A stretch of 21,261 bases of DNA. It comes from an uncultured Lachnospiraceae bacterium (GTDB lineage Bacteria; Bacillota; Clostridia; Lachnospirales; Lachnospiraceae). Location: positions 1 to 21,261 of the forward strand of contig CAJTVK010000033.1 in NCBI GenBank assembly GCA_910579645.1, in the 5' to 3' direction. The notes under the pieces are model-generated. The model made no database searches. It worked only from the letters and a program-made list of their open reading frames with translations, and was not told the origin of the DNA. Positions 13,184-21,252 of this stretch are shown piece after piece. Positions within the stretch are counted from its first letter, which is position 1; each line of letters begins with the position of its first letter. The position numbers were made by a program, and so were the translations under genes.

Positions 13184-15127
13184 CTATTGGCCGGAGGATG
13201 CGTCGGAATCATTGATAATGGCAACTTTCTCGTTCAATACCCTGTCATTGGAAATAGGGTTGCCCGTACAGATTACCGATTTCAGATTGGCAAGGCCTGC
13301 CAAGGGCTTTAAGTCCGTAATAAAATTTCCGGAAATATCCAGCTGCTCCAAAGCGGGCAGCGTTTGGGCGAAGTCAATGTCGGTCAGTTCGTTGTCCCCG
13401 ATGCTTAAAGTCCGCAGCGAAGGGAAGCAGGAAAGAAAATCAACATGATCACTCAGCGTCACATCATCCCAGCCTACGGATATAAAGCCGTTGCTGCCGG
13501 ATACCTGCACGTTTTCATAGAGTTTCAGCCCGTCCATTCTAAGTTCCTGCAAGGAAGGGTTTTCCTTTACTTTGCTAAAATTTATCTCGCATTCCATGCC
13601 GCTGATATCCAGCTGAGCTAACGTGGGAATGGATAAAATGCCGGAAATATCGTCATATGTGATGACGCCCCGAAGGTCAAGCTTTCGCAGTGCCGGGAAA
13701 TCGGCGATAAATTCGGTGGGCTGACCAAGCCCGATATTGGCTCCCAGGGACAGTTCCTCCAATTTGGTCAGGCCGGAGAAGGGAATGCCGTTCCCCAGTT
13801 CACAGCCCGATAAACGCAGGGAAACCAGTTCGGTCATTCCGGACAGGAAGGAGCAGTCGTCAAAGTTGGAAAGCTCCAGCCGCCGCAGGCCGGTCAGTCT
13901 GCCGAGATTGGGCGGCTGGCAGTCATAGGGCAGTTCTATGTACAATTCCTGTAGGCTGGTCAGGTTTTCCAAAGCGGACATATTTTTCAGGTTGCTGCAG
14001 TCTTCCACCTTCAAGATTTCCAGTTCCGGTCTTTCTTCCAGCCCGTCCAGCGTCAGTATGGCAGCCTCGTCAATACGCAGGCATTTCAGGTTTTCCATGC
14101 CGGCCAGAAAATTCAGGGCTTTCAGATTCTCCGTATCCAGTTCCAGTTCTTCCAGAGAATGCATGACATTCAATACGGAAAAATCCGTGACGGCATCGCA
14201 GCTTTCCAAGGTCAGTGATTTCAGTGCCGGCTGGCCGGCCAGGGGGCTGATGTCCGTCAGTTCGTAGCCGTCTACATAAAAAATCTCCAGATTAGGGAAG
14301 TCGGTCAATCCGTTCAGGCTGTCTACTCCGCCGTTCAGGCGGATTTCCTTTACGGCGGAAGTATCCCCCAAGAGTCCGGCCAGTTCTTCCGGAGAGGAAG
14401 CATAGCAGCCGATGCTTTCCAAAGCCAGCCCTTCGATATCGACTGCCTGCAGGGAGCCGTCCACATTAAGTTTTTTCAGTCCGGTAAAATGACGTAAGGA
14501 CTGCGTTCCGCCGGAGCCGTCCCGGGAAAAACTTAACCAAGTCAGTTCCGCCGACTCGTCTTCCAGAGGATTGGAAAAGCTATAGCCGACAAGCAGGTAA
14601 TCCCAGTCATAAGCGGTTTCCAGCCATTGGATTCGGGACAGTTCGCTGTCCGTGATTTCATCGGCGGGTTTTCCGAATATGCTTTCCGCCAAGGCGGCAT
14701 AGATTCCGGAAAGAGGAACTTCGGTTTCTTCGTCGGCAAAATAAGGGTTCTCTTCCGTTTCCACCATGCTGTCTGTGGCAGGAAGCTGCGGCAGACTTTC
14801 GCTGTAAGGCCGATACGGGGGATATTGCCCGATGCGCCATAGACGGAAAGCCACTCTGGCTATAAAAAGCAGAAGAAAAAGCGACACCGTGATTATTATG
14901 GCCGGTACTGTCTTGCCGTTGCTGCCTTTTCCTCCCGGAACGTTTCCTGCCGGCTTTTGGGGCATTCCGTTCCCGCCGCCTGTCTGGCCGAGCACAATTA
15001 CTTTTTCCTGTTCCCATTCCAGTGCGAAGGAACTGTTGCAGTATTCGCAGGTGGCAAAATTCTTATGATCCTTATCTATTTTCAAATCCCCGCCGCAGGC
15101 AGGACATTTTAATTCCGTAATTTTCAT
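13184..15127 (-). CDS. Zinc-ribbon, membrane-anchored leucine-rich-repeat protein
   Basis: This is a 647-aa protein of unknown function with a readable architecture. A four-cysteine zinc ribbon comes first (C8, C11, C27, C30). A Gly/Asn-rich linker follows, then one membrane segment at about 74-93. An acidic, proline-rich stretch leads to about 18 leucine-rich repeats over roughly residues 211-635. The repeats have the L-xx-L-x-L spacing and several have the internalin-like ending N-x-LTDISPLAG. This suggests an intracellular zinc ribbon and an extracellular repeat domain for protein or glycan binding. The message reads AAGGAG about 13 bases before the ATG and GGAG directly before it. The gene is divergent from the AAA-like gene and convergent with the hydrolase operon. 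No LPxTG or secretion signal other than the membrane anchor is visible. Confidence 0.86.
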   Translation of the reverse strand: MKITELKCPACGGDLKIDKDHKNFATCEYCNSSFALEWEQEKVIVLGQTGGGNGMPQKPAGNVPGGKGSNGKTVPAIIITVSLFLLLFIARVAFRLWRIGQYPPYRPYSESLPQLPATDSMVETEENPYFADEETEVPLSGIYAALAESIFGKPADEITDSELSRIQWLETAYDWDYLLVGYSFSNPLEDESAELTWLSFSRDGSGGTQSLRHFTGLKKLNVDGSLQAVDIEGLALESIGCYASSPEELAGLLGDTSAVKEIRLNGGVDSLNGLTDFPNLEIFYVDGYELTDISPLAGQPALKSLTLESCDAVTDFSVLNVMHSLEELELDTENLKALNFLAGMENLKCLRIDEAAILTLDGLEERPELEILKVEDCSNLKNMSALENLTSLQELYIELPYDCQPPNLGRLTGLRRLELSNFDDCSFLSGMTELVSLRLSGCELGNGIPFSGLTKLEELSLGANIGLGQPTEFIADFPALRKLDLRGVITYDDISGILSIPTLAQLDISGMECEINFSKVKENPSLQELRMDGLKLYENVQVSGSNGFISVGWDDVTLSDHVDFLSCFPSLRTLSIGDNELTDIDFAQTLPALEQLDISGNFITDLKPLAGLANLKSVICTGNPISNDRVLNEKVAIINDSDASSGQ

Positions 15128-15152
15128 CTCCGTCTTTATGCTCCTTCTTTAT

Positions 15153-15158
15153 AGTATA
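15153..15158 (-). promoter_or_regulatory. Candidate -10 box for the leucine-rich-repeat gene
   Basis: On the minus strand this reads TATACT, 25 bases before the start codon. The -35 region (TTTAGG or TTAGGT at 17-18 bp) is poor, so the assignment is tentative. Confidence 0.3.
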
Positions 15159-15355
15159 TTAATTTGAAACCGTATACCTAAAAACGATTCTTTACACTGA
15201 TACATGCAGGCGCTGACTGCTCAGGGATTCATGCATTGCTGTACTGGAATCTTACAATAATCATACTATGCAGGCAGGGATTTGTACAGTAATTTTATTG
15301 CTGAAGATGCGTGATATCCGTTTCATGATTTCTATGGTTCATTATTACATATATC

Positions 15356-15384
15356 TTTCCAAACTGTCCAAGTTCTGCTATACT
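15356..15384 (+). promoter_or_regulatory. Candidate extended -10 promoter for the AAA-like gene
   Basis: TTTCCA (15356-15361) and TATACT (15379-15384) are separated by 17 bp. The -10 is preceded by TG one base upstream, as in an extended -10 promoter. Transcription would leave a leader of about 125 nt before the start codon at 15517. Confidence 0.45.
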
Positions 15385-15516
15385 AAATAAAACCTCATTT
15401 TTCTGTAAAGGAACGGGAATCATATTGCCGCAGCAGCCAAATCAGAGCCTCGCTGTAGGCAACGGGGAATCGGACCTAATATTTTTGCATTTCGGTATAA
15501 AGGAGCGCAGGTCAGG

Positions 15517-17232
15517 ATGCATGATACGGGAAAAAAGATGCTGCCTATCGGGATAGAGGATTTTAAAGAAATCTGTACCGATGAATATTATTATGTGGAT
15601 AAAACTGCCATGATTAAGGATTTGCTGCGCAGGCGCGGAAAAGTGAATTTATTCACCCGCCCCCGCCGGTTTGGAAAATCGCTTAACATGGGGATGCTGA
15701 AATGTTTTTTTGAAACCGGCTGTGAACGGTCACTTTTCCGGGGGCTGAAAATTTCGGAAGAAACCGCCTTGTGCGAAAAATATATGGGAAAGTTTCCGGT
15801 TATTTCTGTCAGCCTGAAAAGTGTATGCGGCTCAGATTATACAACGGCACGTTCGCTTATGTGTTCCGCAATAGGCAATGAGGCCATGCGGTTTTATGAA
15901 TTGCTTTCCGGAAGTAGGATTACAGAGGAAGAAAAGGAGATTTACCGGCAGTTAATTACGGTTGACCGAACGGGACAGGGCATATATGCCATGTCCGATG
16001 CAGTGCTTATGGGGAGCCTGCGGACATTGTCGGTATTATTGGAAAAACATTACGGAAGGAAAACAATTATACTTATAGATGAATACGATGTTCCTTTGGC
16101 AAAGGCAAAGGAACAGGGGTATTATGAGCAGATGCTGTTATTGCTCCGCAACCTGTTTGAGCAGGCGCTTAAGACCAATGACAGTCTGCATTTTGCCGTG
16201 CTGACGGGATGCTTAAGGGTATCCAAAGAAAGCATTTTTACCGGCCTGAATAATATGAAAGTTTTCTCCGTAACCGATGAGGACTGTAGTTCCTATTTCG
16301 GGTTTACGCATGCAGAGGTGAAGGAAATGCTGGAGTATTACGGGCTTGACAGCAAGTATGATATTATGAAAGAATGGTATGACGGATACCGTTTTGGGGA
16401 TACCGATGTCTATTGTCCATGGGATGTGGTCAGCTATACCGATGAACTTTTGGTAAAACCGATGCTAAGCCCCAAAGATTATTGGAAAAATACCAGTAGC
16501 AATGAAGCAGTGAGAAAACTTTTGGAAAAAGCGTCTTCCGGCACACGGGATGAGATAGAGCGGCTGATATCCGGCGAGGCCGTCAGGAAAGCGGTGAATG
16601 AGGAATTAACCTATAAAGAGCTGTACGATAACATCGAAAATGTATGGAGTCTGCTTTTTGCCGCAGGATATCTGACACAGCGGGGAGAAGGGGAAGGGAA
16701 TATGCGTTGGCTGGCTATTCCGAACAAAGAAATCCATAGTATTTTTATGGTGCAGATAAGGGACTGGATGCAGGTGAAAGCCAGGGAAAACGGGGCGAGG
16801 CTGCATACATTCTGCGAGGCGTTCCTGCATGCAGACGGGGAAAAAGTGCAGGCTATTTTTTCGGAATATCTGAATGAGACAGTCAGTGTCAGGGACACGG
16901 CAGTGAGGAAAGTGCTGAAGGAGAACTTTTACCATGGTTTTCTGTTGGGGCTTCTGCGCTTTAGGGAAGACTGGAAGGTAATGTCAAACAGGGAGAGCGG
17001 CAAGGGATATGCCGACATTATGATAGAAATTTTTCCGGAGAAAACAGGTATAGTGATAGAAGTGAAATATGCAGGGGACGGAGACTTAAAGGCAGCCTGC
17101 AAAGCGGCCATCAGGCAGACGGAGCAGGAAGAGTATGCAAGGCAGCTGCAATTGGACGGAATGCGTAAAATCATAAAATGCGGTTTTGCCTGCCATGTAA
17201 AGGAGTGTATGGCAGTATTTGAGCAGGACTGA
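15517..17232 (+). CDS. AAA-ATPase-like / PD-(D/E)XK nuclease-like protein (DUF1703 type)
   Basis: This 571-aa protein belongs to the AAA-ATPase-like plus DUF1703 architecture that is common in Lachnospiraceae and Bacteroidetes. The N-terminus reads LPIGIEDFKEI, then YYVDKT, both typical of this family. The Walker A-like loop is RPRRFGKS (residues 48-55) and Walker B is IILIDEYD (D188, E189). A C-terminal PD-(D/E)XK-like core is visible: G-Y-A-D500, then IVIEVKY with E515 and K517. The cellular role is not established; nucleic-acid processing is assumed from the nuclease-like core. The gene has its own promoter candidate and a strong AAGGAG 12 bases before the ATG. It stands alone, flanked by a palindromic element downstream, with no partner gene to suggest a system. 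Confidence 0.9.
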   Translation: MHDTGKKMLPIGIEDFKEICTDEYYYVDKTAMIKDLLRRRGKVNLFTRPRRFGKSLNMGMLKCFFETGCERSLFRGLKISEETALCEKYMGKFPVISVSLKSVCGSDYTTARSLMCSAIGNEAMRFYELLSGSRITEEEKEIYRQLITVDRTGQGIYAMSDAVLMGSLRTLSVLLEKHYGRKTIILIDEYDVPLAKAKEQGYYEQMLLLLRNLFEQALKTNDSLHFAVLTGCLRVSKESIFTGLNNMKVFSVTDEDCSSYFGFTHAEVKEMLEYYGLDSKYDIMKEWYDGYRFGDTDVYCPWDVVSYTDELLVKPMLSPKDYWKNTSSNEAVRKLLEKASSGTRDEIERLISGEAVRKAVNEELTYKELYDNIENVWSLLFAAGYLTQRGEGEGNMRWLAIPNKEIHSIFMVQIRDWMQVKARENGARLHTFCEAFLHADGEKVQAIFSEYLNETVSVRDTAVRKVLKENFYHGFLLGLLRFREDWKVMSNRESGKGYADIMIEIFPEKTGIVIEVKYAGDGDLKAACKAAIRQTEQEEYARQLQLDGMRKIIKCGFACHVKECMAVFEQD

Positions 17233-17251
17233 CGTACTTATGCAGAAGCCC

Positions 17252-17438
17252 CAATGTCATTAATTTAAGCCGCAGGCTGCGCCAGGAATGATGTTTTTAT
17301 TCGGGCACGCTTTCGCTCTGCGGCAAACGCGGCGGTACTAAGGCACTAAAATACAGTGCCTAAGTGCCGGCGTTTTTCGAAAGTCCGAATAAAAAACATC
17401 ATTCCTAACGCAGCCTGCGGCTTAAGTTAATGACATTG
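17252..17438. mobile_element. Long palindromic element, subtype A, copy 1
   Basis: The outer arms are nearly perfect inverted repeats of about 53 bp. The left arm begins CAATGTCATTAATTTAAGCC, and the right arm ends with the complementary sequence at 17438. Differences between the arms are limited to a few bases and one extra A/T. The arms enclose a core at 17303-17386 that is shared with copy 2 and, in reverse orientation, with the element at 21117-21252. No protein is encoded. It starts 20 bp after the AAA-like stop codon. Confidence 0.93.
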
Positions 17439-17440
17439 CG

Positions 17441-17479
17441 AAAAAACATCATTCCTGAAACGGCTTAAGTAAATGACAG
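17441..17479. repeat. Degenerate solo right end of the subtype A element
   Basis: Directly after copy 1, a 39-bp segment (aaaaaacatcattcctgaaa, then cggcttaag, then taaatgacag) matches the right arm of the same element. The internal stretch that holds the second half of gcagcctgcggc is deleted, and a few bases have changed. It looks like the remnant of an earlier copy or of an aberrant event. Confidence 0.8.
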
Positions 17480-17535
17480 TGGGAGCCGGCGGCAACAGGT
17501 TAATAAATGATAGCATATGTCCGGAGATGTACAGA

Positions 17536-17565
17536 TTGCGCAATGCTGTCGGAATCATATATAAT
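17536..17565 (+). promoter_or_regulatory. Candidate promoter for the GH3 gene
   Basis: TTGCGC (17536-17541) and a perfect TATAAT (17560-17565) are separated by 18 bp. This is the best -10 box in the window. It lies about 85 bp before the GH3 start codon and outside the palindromic element. Confidence 0.55.
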
Positions 17566-17577
17566 GGAGACAGACGT

Positions 17578-17603
17578 TAACAGTGAAAGCACTAAGACTG
17601 TTA
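17578..17603 (+). promoter_or_regulatory. Dyad in the GH3 leader
   Basis: TAACAGT (17578-17584) and ACTGTTA (17597-17603) form a 7-bp perfect inverted repeat with a 12-base gap. It starts about 12 bp after the -10 box, a typical place for a repressor operator. A small mRNA hairpin is the alternative. Confidence 0.4.
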
Positions 17604-17650
17604 CGATATATAATGCAGAAAGATAGGAAGACAAAGGAAGGGAGAAGGAA

Positions 17651-20503
17651 ATGGGACAGAAGATTTTTAATGTGGGGCAATATGCCGAAACGGCAAGAGC
17701 AGTGGTGGCGGAAGGAATTGTCATGCTGCGCAACGAGGGGCATGTGCTGCCTTTGAAGGAAGGGGAGAAAATAGCGCTGTTCGGCAGGGGGCAGTTCAAT
17801 TATTACAAGAGCGGCACCGGTTCCGGCGGATTGGTCAATACAAGTTATGTGACCGGTATCCGGGAAGCATTGGAGAAGAGCAGTTTTGCCCTGAACGAAA
17901 AGCTGAAAGCGGTATATGAGGAATGGCTGAAAGAAAATCCCTTCGACGGCGGTGCAGGCTGGGCCGGGGAACCATGGTTCCAGAAGGAAATGCCCTTGAC
18001 GGAGGAATTGGTTGCCGGCATCAGGGAAGAATCCGATACTGCAGTAGTCATTATTGCCAGGACTGCCGGGGAAGATCAGGACAATAAGGCGGAGGCCGGC
18101 AGCTATTTGCTGACGGAGGCGGAAGAAGAGATGCTCCGTCTGGTCTGCGGGACTTTTGAGCGCACGGTAGTGCTTCTGAACGTGGGAAATATTATTGACA
18201 TGAAGTGGGTGGAGGCTTACCGGCCGGCTGCGGTACTGTATGTATGGCAGGGCGGACAGGAAGGCGGAAACGGAGTGCTGGATATCTTGGAGGGAAAAGT
18301 GTCCCCTTCCGGCAAACTGACAGATACCATTGCCCGCGACATCACGGATTATCCTTCCTCCTGCAATCATGGGAATGAGAAAAGAAATCTCTATCAGGAA
18401 GATATTTATGTGGGATATCGGTATTTTGAAACCTTTGCTAAAGATAAAGTACTCTATCCTTTTGGATTCGGGCTTTCTTATACCACCTTTGCCGTGGAAG
18501 CGGAGAGGATGAAAGAAGGGCAAAAAGAGGGAGAGCAGGGCATCGCAGGAGAAACCGTCTTTTCCGTCAAAGTGACAAACACCGGGGAAACGGCCGGGAA
18601 AGAAGTGGTGCAGGTTTACTGTCAGGCACCGCAGGGTGCGCTTGGAAAACCGGCTCGGAGCCTGTGCGGATTCGCCAAGACAAAGGAACTGGTGCCCGGG
18701 GAAACACAGACTCTTCAGCTATCCGTTCCGCAGTACCGGCTGGCATCCTACGACGACGGCGGCGTGACGGGACATAAATCCTGTTGGGTACTGGAAGCGG
18801 GGGAATATGTTTTTTACGCAGGGACAGACGTAAGGAGCGCGGCTCCCGCAGGCAGCTTCACCTTAGCGGAAACAACAGTCATACAGAAATCGGAAGAGGC
18901 CTGTGCACCGGTAACGGCATTCGAAAGAATGAAACCGGAAGCGAAAGCGGAAGGAGAATATCAGGTAAGCTACGAAGCAGCCCCGCTGCGCACAAAGAGC
19001 CCCACGGAGAGGCGTGCTGCCAGAATTCCGGAGTGCACCTCATATACCGGGGATAAGGGCTACCGGCTGTCGGATGTGGAAGAAGAAAAAGTATCTATGG
19101 AAACCTTCCTTGCTCAGCTGTCGGATGAGGACCTGTGCTGCATGGTAAGAGGGGAGGGCATGTGTTCTCCGAAGGTAACGCCGGGTACTGCGGGAGCTTT
19201 CGGCGGTGTGACGGAAAGCCTGCAAAACTATGGCATTCCCGTAGCCTGCTGTGCGGACGGCCCCAGCGGCATACGGATGGACTGCGGAAGCATTGCCTTT
19301 GCCATGCCCAACGGAGCCTGCCTGGGCAGCACGTTCAACGAAGCCCTGTCGGAAGAACTGTTCGAATGGGAGGGCTTGGAACTGCGTAAGAACAAAGTAG
19401 ATACGCTGCTGGGTCCCGGCATCAATGTACATAGAAATCCGCTGAACGGACGTAATTTCGAATATTTCAGCGAAGACCCCTTTGTGACAGGAAGAATGGC
19501 TGCCGCTCAGCTGCGTGCCATGGGGCGTTACGGAGTCACCGGCACGATAAAGCATTTTGCCTGCAACAGCCAGGAATTTAACCGCCATACCGTGGAGGCA
19601 GTCGTATCGGAACGTGCACTGCGTGAAATTTACCTGAAAGGCTTCGAGATTGCGGTGAAAGAAGGAGGCGCTTATTCCATTATGACCTCCTACAATCCCA
19701 TTAACGGATTCTGGTCAGCCAGCAACTATGATATGCTGACAACCATTCTGCGCGGAGAGTGGGGATATGACGGCATTGTCATGACCGACTGGTGGGCAAA
19801 AGGCAATGACGAGGGCACGGCAGGAAAAGCGGAAAATACCGCAGCCATGGTACGTGCCCAGAACGACCTGTTCATGGTAACCGCCAATGCCGGCGAGAAC
19901 TCCCAGAACGACAATTCCATGGAAAGCCTGGAAAAAGGAACCGTCACCAGAGGCGAATATGTGCGCAGCGCGGCAAACATCTGCCGGTACCTGCTGCGGA
20001 CACCTGCATACCAACACATGATGGGCAGGGAGAGCGAACTGGATAAACAGCTGGCAGAGATAGCTGCCCAGGAAATGGAATCCTTCGGCGAACTGATACG
20101 TTTTTCCGTTGACAAAGAAAGCAGCAGCCTGCCCGTGGAAAAAATCCCCACCGGAAAAGGCAGCACAGTGACCTTTGAACTGAGCGTGAAAGAAAGAGGC
20201 ATTTACAGACTGGAACTGACCTGCAGAGTATCCGGACAGGGAAGCCTGGCACAGGTTCCGCTCACCGTCTCACAGGATAAGCAGATACTGAAAACAATCT
20301 CCCTCACCGGAGAAGACAAGGAATGGAGAACCGAAGAAATACAAGTGAACCCCTCCTTCCACAACACAACCTTCCTGAAATTCTACTTTGGCCAAGGCGG
20401 TCTGGAAATCCAGGAGGCACGGCTCACACTGAAAGAGTCCTTCGAAGCAAAATTCATTGCCATGAAAGCCGCAAGGGAAGAGGAAGAGAAGGAAAAAGAA
20501 TAA
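17651..20503 (+). CDS. Domain-permuted GH3 beta-glycosidase
   Basis: This is a GH3 family glycoside hydrolase, 950 aa, no signal peptide, probably cytoplasmic. The usual domain order is reversed. The GH3 C-terminal (alpha/beta) domain comes first (about residues 15-270: GIVMLRNEGHVLPL, then PFGFGLSYT near 275). A fibronectin-III-like domain follows (about 297-397). The catalytic TIM barrel is last (about 481-790), with DGPSGIRMD, KHFACNSQEFNRH and the nucleophile Asp713 in VMTDWW. A beta-sandwich resembling a carbohydrate-binding module occupies about 820-935, and the end is strongly charged. The same permutation is known in beta-glucosidases of Ruminococcus albus and Butyrivibrio fibrisolvens. 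The start is supported by gggagaagg before the ATG. Specificity (beta-glucoside or beta-xyloside) cannot be told. Confidence 0.94.
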   Translation: MGQKIFNVGQYAETARAVVAEGIVMLRNEGHVLPLKEGEKIALFGRGQFNYYKSGTGSGGLVNTSYVTGIREALEKSSFALNEKLKAVYEEWLKENPFDGGAGWAGEPWFQKEMPLTEELVAGIREESDTAVVIIARTAGEDQDNKAEAGSYLLTEAEEEMLRLVCGTFERTVVLLNVGNIIDMKWVEAYRPAAVLYVWQGGQEGGNGVLDILEGKVSPSGKLTDTIARDITDYPSSCNHGNEKRNLYQEDIYVGYRYFETFAKDKVLYPFGFGLSYTTFAVEAERMKEGQKEGEQGIAGETVFSVKVTNTGETAGKEVVQVYCQAPQGALGKPARSLCGFAKTKELVPGETQTLQLSVPQYRLASYDDGGVTGHKSCWVLEAGEYVFYAGTDVRSAAPAGSFTLAETTVIQKSEEACAPVTAFERMKPEAKAEGEYQVSYEAAPLRTKSPTERRAARIPECTSYTGDKGYRLSDVEEEKVSMETFLAQLSDEDLCCMVRGEGMCSPKVTPGTAGAFGGVTESLQNYGIPVACCADGPSGIRMDCGSIAFAMPNGACLGSTFNEALSEELFEWEGLELRKNKVDTLLGPGINVHRNPLNGRNFEYFSEDPFVTGRMAAAQLRAMGRYGVTGTIKHFACNSQEFNRHTVEAVVSERALREIYLKGFEIAVKEGGAYSIMTSYNPINGFWSASNYDMLTTILRGEWGYDGIVMTDWWAKGNDEGTAGKAENTAAMVRAQNDLFMVTANAGENSQNDNSMESLEKGTVTRGEYVRSAANICRYLLRTPAYQHMMGRESELDKQLAEIAAQEMESFGELIRFSVDKESSSLPVEKIPTGKGSTVTFELSVKERGIYRLELTCRVSGQGSLAQVPLTVSQDKQILKTISLTGEDKEWRTEEIQVNPSFHNTTFLKFYFGQGGLEIQEARLTLKESFEAKFIAMKAAREEEEKEKE

Positions 20504-20540
20504 AGATTATAAAAAAACGGTGTATGGGAACACTCATCCG

Positions 20541-20650
20541 AAAAGAAAGTAAAGAAAAGAAGAAATAGGAAGAAATAAGAAGAAATAAAAGAAGAAATGA
20601 AAGAAGAAATAAGAAGAAATACAAGAGAAGGGAAAAGATAAAAGAACAAA
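20541..20650 (+). repeat. Purine-rich low-complexity tract
   Basis: About 110 bases contain almost only A and G with occasional T, built on repeats of agaagaaata. It begins about 40 bp after the GH3 stop. It encodes nothing convincing and probably arose by slippage. Confidence 0.85.
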
Positions 20651-20660
20651 CGGCAAAAAC

Positions 20661-20702
20661 AAGCGGAAACGGCATAGCCTGCGGGCTAAGCCGTTTCCGC
20701 TT
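20661..20702. terminator. Strong stem-loop downstream of the GH3 gene
   Basis: AAGCGGAAACGGC (20661-20673) pairs with GCCGTTTCCGCTT (20690-20702). The stem continues inward as TAGCC/GGCTA around a 4-base loop, with a single A-A mismatch. This 18-bp stem is the most likely end of the GH3 transcript. Only a short TT tail follows, so it is not a textbook intrinsic terminator. Confidence 0.55.
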
Positions 20703-20819
20703 GCGGCATCAGAACCCATTTTACCGGATAGTGTTTATTCCGCGGGCAACGAGCCAGGCAGCCTTCAGGCTATTCTGGAGACCGGGTATGGGAAGAGTCC
20801 GCGAAGCCTTGTAAATAAC

Positions 20820-21007
20820 CAATGTCATTAACTTAAGCCGCAGGCTGCGTCAGGATGGATGTTTTTATTCGGACACGCTTTCGCTCTCTGCGGCAAACGC
20901 AGTGGTGTTAAGGCACTAAAATACAGTGCCTAAATGCCGGCGTTTTTCAAAGAACCGAATAGAAACATCATTCCTGACGCAGCCTGCGGCTTAAGTTAAT
21001 GACATTG
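20820..21007. mobile_element. Long palindromic element, subtype A, copy 2
   Basis: This is a second, same-orientation copy of the element at 17252-17438, with the same arms (CAATGTCATTAACTTAAGCC at the left end) and core (20871-20956). It differs from copy 1 by scattered substitutions and by short insertions or deletions, for example ctctctg in place of ctctg. Together the two copies bracket the GH3 gene and its promoter. Confidence 0.93.
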
Positions 21008-21116
21008 CATAAATGCTGGGAATTCTAACAATAACCCATACCAGAAATCAGCGAGAAAGAATTTTAGAGACAAAAGGTTATTACCTCATCAGTCACCGAA
21101 ATTGTGTCAGTGCACA

Positions 21117-21252
21117 GTGCCGGAGATTATGCATCTTTCATAAGGACTATCGGAAAACGCCGGTACTTAGTGAGGTATTTTCGAACTTAGTACCGCTGCG
21201 TTTGACGCTAAGCGAAAGCGTGTCCTTATGAAAGATGCATAATCTCCGGCAC
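21117..21252. mobile_element. Palindromic element, subtype B (shared core, different arms)
   Basis: The ends are perfect 31-bp inverted repeats (21117-21147 and 21222-21252), beginning GTGCCGGAGATTATGCATC. The arms are unrelated to those of subtype A. The interior (21144-21225), read on the minus strand, matches the subtype A core: it begins GGACACGCTTTCGCT, continues through CAAACGCAGCGGTACTAAG, and ends CCGGCGTTTT then GTCC. No protein is encoded; an ORF of 72 codons over it (21013-21231) is judged spurious. Confidence 0.9.

Larger units (their letters stand above)
15128..15516. other. 389-bp divergent intergenic region
   Basis: This AT-rich region holds the promoters of the leucine-rich-repeat gene (leftward) and the AAA-like gene (rightward). 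It also contains an inverted repeat, ATTGCTGTAC at 15235-15244 against GTACAGTAAT at 15284-15293, separated by 39 bp; this could be a degenerate palindromic element. I see no RNA gene or further ORF. Confidence 0.6.

Noticed and set aside
15517..17232. Defence system built on the AAA-like/nuclease-like protein
   Set aside because: It is a single gene with no partner such as a methylase or helicase, and this family is widespread as isolated genes; a defence role cannot be supported here.
21013..21231. 72-codon ORF near the right end
   Set aside because: Most of it lies on the palindromic element, it has no ribosome binding site, and no domain is recognisable.
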